This document shows positions 45,472 to 56,094 of a stretch of DNA of 64,000 bases, in pieces (within the stretch, counting starts at the first letter, position 1; each line of letters begins with the position of its first letter). The notes under the pieces were generated by a model. That model ran no database searches, had not been told where the DNA came from, and saw only the letters and a list, made by a program, of their open reading frames with translations. Source of the DNA: Trametes villosa (Eukaryota; Basidiomycota; Agaricomycetes; Polyporales; Polyporaceae). Location: the NCBI GenBank assembly GCA_002964805.2, contig PUDQ02000010.1, positions 1,178,001-1,242,000 of the forward strand, given 5' to 3'. The translations under genes and the position numbers were made by a program.

Positions 45472-46744
45472 ATGTCTATCCCTCTCACTCAGAAGTCGCT
45501 TCGCGTCCACCAGGAGCGCGCTCCATTCGTCCTCGACGAGACACCTGTCCCTCAGCCTGGGCCAAAAGATGTTCTCGTCAAGATCTACGCGTGCGCCCTC
45601 AACCCGGTCGACGCTCACGTCATGGATCCGCCCTTCTCTACAGTCCACATAAAGAAATGGCCCCACATTTCGGGCTGCGATGGCGCCGGAGTCGTCGTCA
45701 AGCTCGGCGCAGAGGTTTTGAACCTCAAGGAAGGGGACAAGGTGTACGTATACCACCGCGGCGTAATGAACGAACGGTCGTGTGCTAACGCGAGCTGTAT
45801 TCCAGAGTCTTCCAAGGCAACTGGACGCCTGCGGAGGCTACTTTCCAGCAATATGCCACCGTCTCAGCGGACCTTACTGCGATTGTAAGCTACCAGGCAC
45901 CGCCGTATCCGGTTGAACGCTGACAATCCGGTTCTCCCCACGCAGATTCCAGACAGCATCACGTTCGATCAGGCGGCGACCATCCCACTCGCGCTCGTCA
46001 CGGACGTCCTGGTGCTCTACAACCAGTCCCCCGCCCCTGAGAATCTCAGCCTCCGCCTCAAACCCGTCTGGGAGCCCGAGGGCGCGACCGCCTACGCCAG
46101 CACACCTGCCTTCATCCTCGGTGGCGCCGCCTCGCTCGGCCAATTCGCCATCCAGCTCGCGCGCCTGGCGGGACACACCCCGATCATCACCACCGCGTCC
46201 CTGCATAACGCGTCCCTCCTCAAGTCGCTTGGCGCGACGCACGTCCTCGACCGTTCGCGCTCAAACGAGTCCATCTTGGCCGAGCTGCCCGTGCTCATCG
46301 GCGGAAAGCAGCTGGAATTCGTGTTCTCGGCGGTCTTAGACCCGGCTGCGCTTCGCCTGGGGCGCGACGCGGTCGCGCCGGGGGGTGCGTACGGAATCGT
46401 GAACGACTCCCCGACCCGGATCCCCGAGGACGTCGCGAACGCGGGGCAGGGAAAACACTTGGGCTTTGCGTATGGGAGTATACACCGGCCGTACACTCGG
46501 GACACCGGCGTCGCGATGTTCAAGGCGCTCACCGGCTGGCTGGAGAAGGGTTTGCTCAAGGTATGTCTCCCACGAGATTTTTGGACGATGAATACCCGAG
46601 GCTCACTTGCCTTGCGTCACGCAGCCTAACCCTGTCGAAGTGTTGCCGAACGGGCTGTTGGGAGTCAACGATGGGCTCGCGCGCCTGAAGGCCAACAAGG
46701 TGTCTGGTAAGAAGCTGGTCGCGCGCCCGCACGAGACCCCGTGA
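45472..46744 (+). CDS. Zinc-independent MDR oxidoreductase, subfamily 2, copy e
   Basis: Plus-strand relative of copies c and d, about 10 kb away from them. It starts MSIPLTQKSLRVHQERAPFV, with PQPGPKDVLVKIYACALNPVD and GCDGAGVVVKLGAEVLNLKEG. The second exon gives VFQGNWTPAEATFQQYATVS, the third IPDSITFDQAATIPLALVTD. The nucleotide-binding motif is ILGGAASLGQFAIQLARLAG with SLGATHVLDRSRSNESILAE. The final exon, after an intron of about 62 bases, gives PNPVEVLPNGLLGVNDGLAR and ends KLVARPHETP. Intron positions match copy c. Zinc ligands are absent. It lies between ankyrin-MYND copies ii and iii, so the two families are interleaved. Confidence 0.85.
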
Positions 46745-47480
46745 CAGAAAAGTATGCCTGGTTCCGAGCGGACTGTACGAGTATACTGGTGATGTGCATC
46801 TTTCGCTCCTAGTATTTCATGCCACGTCCTCGACATCTGTCTAGGTACGTAGTTGGTAGTAGCCTTGTATCGATGCAGCTGCACATGTGTCGCAACATAA
46901 GCTCTCTACTCCTCGCCTCATCTCCGGCTTTATACATCATTTTTAAACCACTGGCAGAGAATCCTCGCGGGGTATGCCAGCATTCAATTACAAGCCCTCC
47001 CGCACAGCAGCGGCGGCAGCCGGGCGCCCCGCCCCCTTGCCTATTTGGGTTGCTGCCGCCATCAATCCCGCTCGCTTGAAACCTTGTCCGAGCTTTCTTC
47101 CTTCTCTCTCCTGCATCGCTTTTCTCGCACCGAGCGTCGTCTGTCATACTCTCGTTGGAGTTGACTTCTGGAAATTCTGCCCTGCCAAAATTCTGCCACG
47201 GGAAAATCCTGAGGTCGGCGACTCGGCGTGTCTGGGAGACATCAAACAAAGACTGGTGAGACACAGCGACATTCAAGTCGAGGATCATTCACATTGACGA
47301 CGCTCACGCCGGGCGCCGCATATAGCGAATAGAACTACGTGGCTGCTTTTTTCTCCCTCCATCACCCTATCTCGCGAAAAACACATTCGTTTGAGACAGT
47401 TTGTCATCAAGGTGAGGACAGAATGTTTGACCTCCTATCCACTGTCGAGTCGTCCGTTAAATGTCCCCGGTAGCTCCAAA
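46745..47480. other. Intergenic region
   Basis: No gene recognised between MDR copy e and ankyrin-MYND copy iii. The long open frames here are in GC-rich, low-complexity sequence and have no family motif. Confidence 0.45.
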
Positions 47481-48921
47481 ATGTCCAATCACAACATACC
47501 AGGAAGCGGCGGCTTCGTTGTTACAGACGAGATGCGGAGGCTGCTCGGGAATGCAAGTTCGCTATCAGCTCTCGACGAACAGAGGCTGCATGTTCTATAT
47601 CAACAGAGTAAGGTTGTTCGAGTCGCCATGCATCTGCTTGGCGGGCTAACCTTCTGGGAACCCTGGTACGACAGACTCGATGCATTTTTCACCTGCCCTA
47701 CTCAACCCGTTCGCGCATTATTGCTATCGGGGTAACCTACGAAAGGTTAAGGAGGTAAGCGACTCACAACACGGTCGTGCATCATGACTGGGCGTACTAT
47801 CTGACGATTCCAGGCTGTAGAATCGGGCACTGCCCCGGATCTATTGGGGCAGGAGACAGCATACAAGCACGGATATGCCGCGCTGCCTCTCTTCGGCGTC
47901 CAACGATACTTCTACTCGTCCGGCCCGCCCCCAGACTACATCGGCACGCTCAAGTACCTGCTGAAGCAAGGCGCGCCTGTGGATGTCCCGGACATCGCCG
48001 GCTACACCGCACTGCACCACGCGACCATGGCGCTCCCGCGCGCGGACATCGCGCGTGTCCTGCTCGAGCACGGCGCGGACCCGGATTACCAAGATGTCTT
48101 CGGCTGCGTCCCGCTCATCGGCGCGTTCCAGAACGAGTCGCTCGACGCCATAGAGGTGCTGATGGAGTTCGGCGCGCGCCTGGACATCGCCGGCGGGAGC
48201 GGGTACACGCCAGACAGTTTCTTCATCAAGTGCGGCCCGAAGGTGACGGCGGTCGTGCAGAAGTGGAAGCGGAAACGGGAGGGCGCGGCGAAGCCGCTCG
48301 ACGAGAAGGCGTGCGCTACGTGCGGGAAGGCGGGCGTACCGCTCAAATTCTGCGGGAAGTGCCACGCGACGTGGTATTGCTCGAAGGAGTGCCAGAGTAA
48401 GGGCATTTTTTACCCGCGCTTTAACCCTGCTGACGCCGCTTTCAGAGGACGACTGGAAGAAGCACAAGAACGCGTGCATTCCGTTCAGCGCAGAGAGCAC
48501 CGTCACCGTCGTGCCATTCTACGCCCCAGACCTCGGGCCGATGGTCTCGATGGCCGACATGGCGCGCCAGCTCCTCGGGCATCCCTACGAAAAACGCCCG
48601 GAGCGCAACTCGCGCTCCGTCCAGGTGCCACGCATACCACCCGGCCAGACGAAGCAGATGATCATCAAGGTGCAAGTGCCCATGCCCGACAGGCCGTCAG
48701 ACCCCGTCGACCTCGTCGGCGACCTCCTCGTGTACGACAAAAAACGGAGCTTTGTGTGCAGGATCCGGAGGCGCGACTGCTCGGACGGGTATCTGCAGCT
48801 GTCGAACGTGGTCCGCACGAAGGGCGTCATGGGCGCGAAGGCGTACTTCTCGGCTGAAATGAAGTCGCCGGACGCACTGGTGGTCAAGGTGTCTGAGGTA
48901 CTGGCCGAACAAGCCTTCTGA
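47481..48921 (+). CDS. Ankyrin-repeat MYND zinc-finger protein iii
   Basis: Third family member. Exon 1 encodes MSNHNIPGSGGFVVTDEMRR; exon 2, recovered in a shifted frame, gives SMHFSPALLNPFAHYCYRGN and KVKE, joining to AVESGTAPDLLGQETAYKHG. Ankyrin-type repeats: LKYLLKQGAPVDVPDIAGYT, ALHHATMALPRADIARVLLE, HGADPDYQDVFG, VLMEFGARLDIAGGSGYTPD. MYND finger: CATCGKAG, CGKCHATWYCSKECQ, then DDWKKHKNAC. C-terminal domain: KQMIIKVQVPMPDRPSDPVD, LLVYDKKRSFVCRIRRRD and AYFSAEMKSPDALVVKVSEV, ending EVLAEQAF. All motif residues are intact. It differs more from i and ii than they do from each other, mainly around the PFYAPDLGPM region. Confidence 0.83.
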
Positions 48922-50088
48922 ACGCTCGTTTTTTTGTCTCTCCATGTTCTGCTTGTGATTGTGTTGGTATATGTGTGTAGTAAGTAGTGGTAGTTCGGAT
49001 GTGGTATACAGGTATTCTGGGGGCTCTTCACCCACCAACATGGTTGTGCCCCTTTCTTGCCAAAATCCTACACTACCGTTCTGCCGCACACGCGTCGGCA
49101 TAGTCGCGATCTGAGCTAGAGAACTTGAACAGACTCGGCGACCGACCAGGTCGGAAGAGAGAGGCGCCCGTCACGTAGAAAGCGCTGGCGGCGGGCGTCG
49201 GCTTTCGCCTTTTCCTTCTGTACCACCATCGCCTACACTAAGCTGTGAACCACTAAGCATACCAATCTGCTGCCCCAAAAATGTTGCATCCTAGGCTGAT
49301 CAGCCGCATATGAAGGCCCTTGGACGCGATACGCCAAATGGCTAGCTTGTTTGCCACCAGTGGCATCCCCTGACAACGATCTTGAAAGCCGCAGCGCACC
49401 CACTGCTAGCAACTTGCAAGTCCGCGCTCTCAGTCGGGCCCGGATACGCACGGGAGAGCATACCTGTTGTAAGCTGGTCTCAGCTCCGAGTGCTTCGGAG
49501 GAATCCTAATCGTTTACCAGCGTCCAAGGTCCGGTCCGGGCTGCATCGCCGCCGCAGCGTCTCTTGCATCCCTGCGATCTTGACAAGTTTGAGCGCGCTG
49601 CGTGCTCAGATGACGGCACACCAGCCGTACGTGCTGCAGGCGCCAGTCAGTCCTTATGATGATAGGAGATCCCAGGTCGCACACCCCAACGGCTGTCGGG
49701 TTGCTCTTTTCAGAGGCAACCTTGGTGACACACCCTGAGTCAATCACCGCACTCTCAGTCAGCCTCTGACTCCTGCGGATTGGAGTCGTACCACGTATGC
49801 AAAGTCTAAAATATAGGCGTCGCAGCTTTCCGCCGGTCTAACGGACTCGCATCGACATCTGCCACAATCCGGCTTCTGAGCCGTTATTGCATCGGAATTT
49901 GAAACTACAGACCTCGTTCATCGCATGCGGCGGCGCGTATTGACTCCGCTGAACGTGCCATCGGCGGAGTCCCTCCAGCCTGGGCGACTTCTTTCGCGCC
50001 GACGGGCGCTCTCTTCAACAGCGTGGGTGCAGGAGCCAGTTTATCAACAGGACACGCAGTACGCTCTCCTCTTCCCCGCCTTCATGCC
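48922..50088. other. Intergenic region before the DUF6534 cluster
   Basis: About 1.2 kb with no recognised gene on either strand. Confidence 0.45.
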
Positions 50089-52512
50089 ATGACCACCCCC
50101 TTTACCGGCTCTCCTGCTGCAGTGACATTCGACTCCGACTCCAATGGCTTTACCTCGCACTTTGATCAGACTTTCGGTTCCCTGCTGATCGGCGCGTACA
50201 TAGGCCTTGCGTGAGTGCGCTATTTTCGTCAGGCGACCATGTTGGGGCGTGGCTGATGCGCCTCAGCCTGTTCGGTCTGACCGTCTACCAGACGGTACGG
50301 TATCTACAGCTGTACCAGCAAGATGTGCAACGTTTGAAAATGATTGTGCGTTCGCCCTGTCGAGCCCTGGTGTTCGCCTTCTCCGCTTACGCCACCCAGG
50401 TGATGACTGTATTGTAGGTCTCTTGCTGCAATTCGATTCGAACATAGGCCTCAAGTATGCATCCAGCCTGGCGGACACGCTTCATTCTGCTCTCTCTATA
50501 CATCTATGGTGAGTACGCTCGGTTTGGGGCACCGGCGCGCAGCTGCGTTAATTTTGCAGCTACTACTATTTAGTGACCAGTCAATCGCATCGTGCTTTTC
50601 TTGATGATGGAGTCTGGTACGTACGGGCCTGCTAGCGCTCTATCATAGACTCACCTGAATGACCTGCGCAGGTCTGTTCGGGTAGGTGGTATTGACAAAA
50701 CTGCACAGCATGGGCTGACGACTTACCGCCTCGAAAGCTAATCACTCCCCTTACTGTAAGTCTGCCCCGTCCGTACGTAGACAGCGCTCATCTGACTCTA
50801 TCACTTCTAGTCAGTCGTCGTGATCGTGGTGCAAGGGTATTGCCATTCCCTGATAGTCTCGGTGTCCAAAGCTTACGCGCAGATATGCTGCACTACAGGT
50901 TTTACGCCAGGCGAATCTACGTTAGTAAGTAGCAGTTGTTCGCTCGCACCTATATGCTAGGATTGATGTCTGTCGGGTATTACAGTGGGACCGCAATACA
51001 GAATCCCTGTATTCATTGTAGTACGTCCTCGAGGTCTACCGTCTTCGCCACGAGCTTCGCCAACGTATACTCTCCTAGATCGCACTCATGCTAGGCGAAG
51101 CGGGTAAGTGCAGCCGCGTGCTACGCTAACGTGCAGTATTATCTAAATCGGCACCTCGCACAGTTTCTGACTTATGTGAGTTCACGCAGCCATTTCTCGT
51201 ACCGACGAGATCCCTGATTGAAGACGTGCGTAGATACGATTATCGAAAGGTGCGTTGGGAGTTCATGCGCGATGCCGACAACACTCAAGGGCCCGCTTCC
51301 CGCAGCTTCCTCATCCCTTCCTTCTCTCACTGGCAGAGCCACGTCGTGCGCATACTTCCACTCGGACTCAAACCCTCGTTTCCTAGCTCATGAGCGGTGC
51401 CCTCTGTCTAGTGGCTTACTGCTATCCCGTACGGCCTTTCCCTCGCTACAGACGTCATCTTGTCGGGCACCTTGATTATCATCCTACATCGGAGCCGGAC
51501 AGGAATGCGACGGTGAGCGCAGCGTTGTCAAGTCTCGTGCCTCTCTGAACAAAGACTTCCAGAACGGACTCGCTCTTGAATATTTTGATAGTGTACACTA
51601 TCAACACTGGTGCGATCCCAACTTCCTAACACACGACTATGCTCGCCACTGATGTTGATACCTCAGGGCTTTTGACAAGGTCAGTCGCCTTGTACCGACC
51701 TGATCCTCCACGCAGCTCATGGCGCTCGACCTTCAGCACTCTCAGCATCTTGTGTGTTATATTCGTATGTCACCGCTCTCCAGCCGTTTGCGCCCTCCCC
51801 TCACTGCCGCGCTCAGGCGACCAAGCCTCAGAAGTTCTACTACATCGCTATCAACATGCCGGTCACCAAGTGTACGTGTCACTCTCAGCGCACGCTCTCT
51901 CTTGGCGCTGATAGCTCGGTTTTGGCAGGCTACGCCAACTCTATGCTCGCAGTGTACGTCCGGCGCGCACGCGGCCACCCTGTCCCGCGTAATCTGACTC
52001 TACGTGCGCTCCGAAGCCTGAACTCTAGGCGCGCCCTCGCGGAACGCGCGCGCGACATTCAAGACCTAGGTACCTTCGGAATGACAGTCCCAAGCGTCAC
52101 CACCGCCAACATCGCGTTTGACAGACGACGCGCGTCGTCTGTACGCTCCCTTCGTACTCTGATCTGTGAGTCGGAAGCTCACAAACCCATCGTCAGGCAA
52201 GTGGCCTCTTCACGCAAGGCGTGGGTGAAGACGACGAGGGGACGCTCACATCGTTCGCGCGCGAACGATCTGCTAGCGCGTTCGATAAGCCGTGCGAGGG
52301 AGGCGCTCTTGAGCTTGGACACGATGCGCACGACGCGTAGTCACTCCGTGCTTCCCTACATGCATAGACCTCGAGAACGTATCGAGGGATACGCCCCTCT
52401 CCTTGCTGCACGATGTCCTTACCGCTTGAGATTACGAGGCCGTTGCGGCGATGTAAGATCTAGGAGATACAAGTACAGAATCGACTCTCAAGAAACAACA
52501 CCAAGACAGTGA
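50089..52512 (+). CDS. DUF6534-type multi-pass membrane protein 1
   Basis: Basidiomycete membrane family of unknown function, predicted to have about seven helices. The gene is cut into many short exons, so no long open frame reveals it. Reading across introns: MTTPFTGSPAAVTFDSDSNG, TFGSLLIGAYIGLALFGLTV, YQTVRYLQLYQQDVQRLKMI, a 14-base exon (50400-50413), then LADTLHSALSIHLCYYYLVT, VWSVRLITPLTSVVVIVVQG, FYARRIYV, QYRIPVFIV, IALMLGEAG, TDSLLNILIVYTINTGLLT, FSTLSILCVIF, KFYYIAINMP and YANSMLAVYV, followed by RSLNSRRALAERARDIQD. One or two exons around 51120-51550 were not fully placed. The C-terminal end after 52150 is Arg/Ser-rich and not conserved, so the stop at 52512 is tentative. Converges on the next gene with 73 bases between stops. 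Confidence 0.72.
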
Positions 52513-52585
52513 TCGCCCTAACGACAATGTAACTACCGTCCATCCCCGCGCCAACTAGCTCCCACTGCGCGTCAAGCAATCGCGA

Positions 52586-54894
52586 TCATACGTCCGACAC
52601 AGACGGAGCGGAAGAGACGCCGCCATCCGACATCGTAGACGCATACGCCCCCGTCTTCGCATTCTCGAGCGCCTGGATGTCATCGCTGCTCAGACGGGCG
52701 TGATTTCTGTCCGTCTCGGTCTCCATCTGGACGTCCACCTTGATCGGCGCGGACCTGCAGTCGGGGACCTGTGCGAGTCGCCCCGTGTTAACTCGGTCGT
52801 GACGAGAGCACTGAGACAGGCCTTGGGCAGACCTGAGGGACGTTCCAGCGCTCAGCAGCTGCGAGGTGGTTCGCGCGCGCGATGATGCCTCGTCCGTAGT
52901 AGGACTTGCCGTCGAGGATTTCCATGCCGCGACAGACGAAGAGCTTGCGCGAGTTGAGGCTAGTGGTGTGTCGAAGGCGATCGTGAGAGTCAGTGCGCTG
53001 TCGCAGAGACTGTAACTAACGGAAAACCCGACTTACACGGCGAGGAGCGTGTTTGCGTACACTGCAAGAGCTTCATAGGTCAGAGAGAAGACGGTCTGTA
53101 TAGTGGAGTACACCCACGCTTGCAAACGATCGCGTTGAACGCGATCCACTGGAAATCTCCGGGGCGTGCTAATGACTAGACGAGTAGTTAGACGTCAGCG
53201 AGTGCAGGTGCACGATCCTAACCTGGGGCGCACCCAGAAAAACGGAATCGCATTGAACAACCTAGGACGGGGAGAAGGTTCAGGGTGGCCGCGCACAGAA
53301 GCAAACCCGAGGGCGGTCTCACCCCGTAAACAATCCTGCGGGGGAAGAACAGTTAGAGACACTGTTTACGAAGCCGAGCTCGAGGACGTACCGGTATTCA
53401 CGACGTAGAGCAAGAACGTGTCGAAGTACGTGTCGGTTCTGAGGAACGTAGGCGTCAGCGAGAGGAGAACAGAAGCGAGCCGGGCACGGTACCTTGCGTG
53501 GGCGGCTCTGCTACGTCTCATTGCACGAACGATGGACCCGGAAAGGAGAACGTCCGCGAGCGTCGCGCACCCAAAGAAAGTGGGGTACGACCATACGTAT
53601 GGTAAGGAGCTCAAAGGAAACACCGCTAGCCGAAACCTGCGAGAGCAGTATCAGAGAGGAACACAGGGGAAAGAGCTAAACATTGGCGAACAAGAGCACC
53701 GCCAACCCTGCAAGACCTTGCCGCGTCAATGCGAAGGAGTTAAAATACGGTAGTATAGACGTACCTAACCCCAACGCTATAGTACGATGTTAGAGCGGGG
53801 TACGCGTGAGCGACGACAGGGAGCTTACCAGTCTGCGCTAACAGGAGTATTACCTGGAAAAGATCATCAGAACTTCAGCCGGGCGCGGCTCTCATAGTTA
53901 CTAGCAGGCAACTCACGGCAAAGGCAGCGATGATCTTGTGAAAAGACCCTACTGTATAACCACTCAAGTTAGCAGGTGACCCAGGATCGAAATCGCTTCA
54001 TTGAGTGTACGTACACAGGAAGACTCTACGAGCAAAGAATCTGTCGAAAACGCGCCGTCAGTGTGCCGTTTGGGAGAACGGTGTCGTGCTCACATCTGAG
54101 AAACCGTGATGATTACATTCTGAAAGGGGTTTAACCTCGGACGCGCGGTTCAATACGGTTCTACCAGCACTCACCGATACCACGGGCAGTAGCTGCGACA
54201 AGGCCATATGGCGGGGAGACTCAGTCGATATCTAGAACACACAAGTGCGCGGGACATACCGAGTCTGACCTGCGGACGGGTAAGTGAGAAAGAACTTGGT
54301 ATGTCCGATAACAGCTCACCAGACTGGTTCTAATAGCGCAAATGGCTTGTTGTAGTTCGTGACCGTTAGGTGGTAGCTGCACTCGTACCTAGGTCAGGGT
54401 GAGGATAAACTTCGCGTGCCACAAAACTCACCTGCCATGCATTGCCATGACAGCCTGAAGTGTCCCCAGTATCCTAACATAGTTAGCCACGTCAGCGTAC
54501 GATGTCTAGAACGCAGATCCTCCCCCGGCTGTCTCAACTTACATGACGATGACGACCTGTACCCGCAAACGGCGTAAGCTCGTGTCTCCTCTCGCATGAA
54601 GGGTGCTCACAATGGCCCGTATGTATGTTGTGTCCTTCGGATATAGCCGGAAGTACCTGTACAGCTGGAAGAGGCCCATGCCATATAGCCTATTGAAAGA
54701 AATCAGCACCTCATCCACGATCAGGGGTAGCTCGGACGGACGGTAAGCTGAAGAAGGTTCCCAAGAGATAGGCCCCGATAGTTCGTTCCAAGTACAGGAC
54801 CTCGGATTCCTCGCCGGCCAGAGGAAAGGAAGAAAGGATGGAAGCGGCGCCGGAGGGGAGGGAGTATGGCAGCAGCGGAGACATGGTAGAGTGG
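52586..54894 (-). CDS. DUF6534-type multi-pass membrane protein 2
   Basis: Same family on the opposite strand. It starts at 54894 with MSPLLPYSLPSGAASILSSF; then RTIGAYLLGTFFSLP joins LYGMGLFQLYRYFRLYPKDT and TYIRAI. A 14-base exon (54543-54556) leads to ILGTLQAVMAMH, then YHLTVTNYNKPFALLEPVW and LSQLLPVVS. Later exons give FFGCATLADVLLSGSIVRAM, RTDTYFDTFLLYVVNTGT, and near the end LNSRKLFVCRGMEILDGKSY with IIARANHLAAAERWNVPQ. A final exon gives IKVDVQMETETDRNHARLSS and stops at 52586. Several middle exons (53640-54100) were not individually placed. No clear lesion seen. Confidence 0.72.
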
Positions 54895-56094
54895 GCCGCG
54901 AGGTGTGGCGTTCAGACGAAGCATACTGGGAGGATATAGGGTAGCGGAGAGGGATACGGTCACCGGGAATTGAGCCCGTTGACGTTGAATGCTTCGTGTG
55001 CAACCCTCCCACACCACATTATGATGCGGGATCGTCTATGTTGAGGCGCAATACAGTGACCGTCAGTCGTTCGACAGATGTTCGCCGGCCATTGCTCGGA
55101 AACGAGCGCGCGTCATCGTCCAGCGTCACGGCAAGAAGTAAGAGAAACGTAGATACGATCCGTCGTCGGGTTGCGCCCTGATTGCAGCACATATCCGTGC
55201 GGCGGGTTGTTGGAATATGTCACCCGAGAGAGGGAACACCATACGCTCGGGCCCGTGGTGCAGAGAGACAGAATCTCGGCCTGGTGATACATCGCCTTGA
55301 GGCTGGGAGGGTTCCATGAGCATGCTCGGAAGTCATCCTAATCTTGGAAGGAGGTCCCACCTGAGCCGACGCCTAGGTCTCCAGTGCCGCATACCTCGCC
55401 ACAGTTTGAATGAGATCCCAAGGCATCACCGAGCCACCGGGGTTCCCAGACCCTTTCAATCGCGTACAGCCTTAGGACCGAAGCTCCCAGAATAGACGCA
55501 GCAGTGCTTATCCATGGATGTGAGCTGTGAGCTGAGGCTTGAGCTTGATACACCGTGTCTACTCCTCGTATGAAGCCGATGAGCTGTAGAGCCAGAGTCC
55601 TGCCGGTTGTTCGAGACTGGCGCTATGCGCTACGGCTGTGCGTCGTATACTATCTGGTGCTGGAGTAGCCGGCAAGAACACGGTGAAGTGGAACACTCGA
55701 TATGACGGTAGCAAAGTCCGACGAGAAGTAAGCACAGTGCCTAGTTGAGATAGACCCGCAGGACGATGGAAGTAGATGGCGAAAGGGAGAGGTACCATAG
55801 CAAAGAAACGAAAGCAAAAGTTCCACCGCGCCGCCAGCAATAGCACTGCCACAATCCCGAGACATACGGAAAACATAGGAACCAACTTCCGAAGGCGCAG
55901 AGATGGCGGCACATTCGAGCAGCGGAAGCAGCCTGACACAAAAAAGACAAGTTTCTCGGCGATGCGCAAGAAATACAATATATGAATCCCGACGTTGGGT
56001 CGGAACACAAGCCAGACGCTCCGAGTGCAGCCCGCCGAACTCGCATTAGATGAAGTAATGTGCAGCTAGATTTGTTTTTCGCGCGCAAAGCCTC
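54895..56094. other. Intergenic region between DUF6534 genes 2 and 3
   Basis: About 1.2 kb; promoter of gene 2 and 3' region of gene 3. The minus-strand open frames at 55559-56008 show no family motif. Confidence 0.45.
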
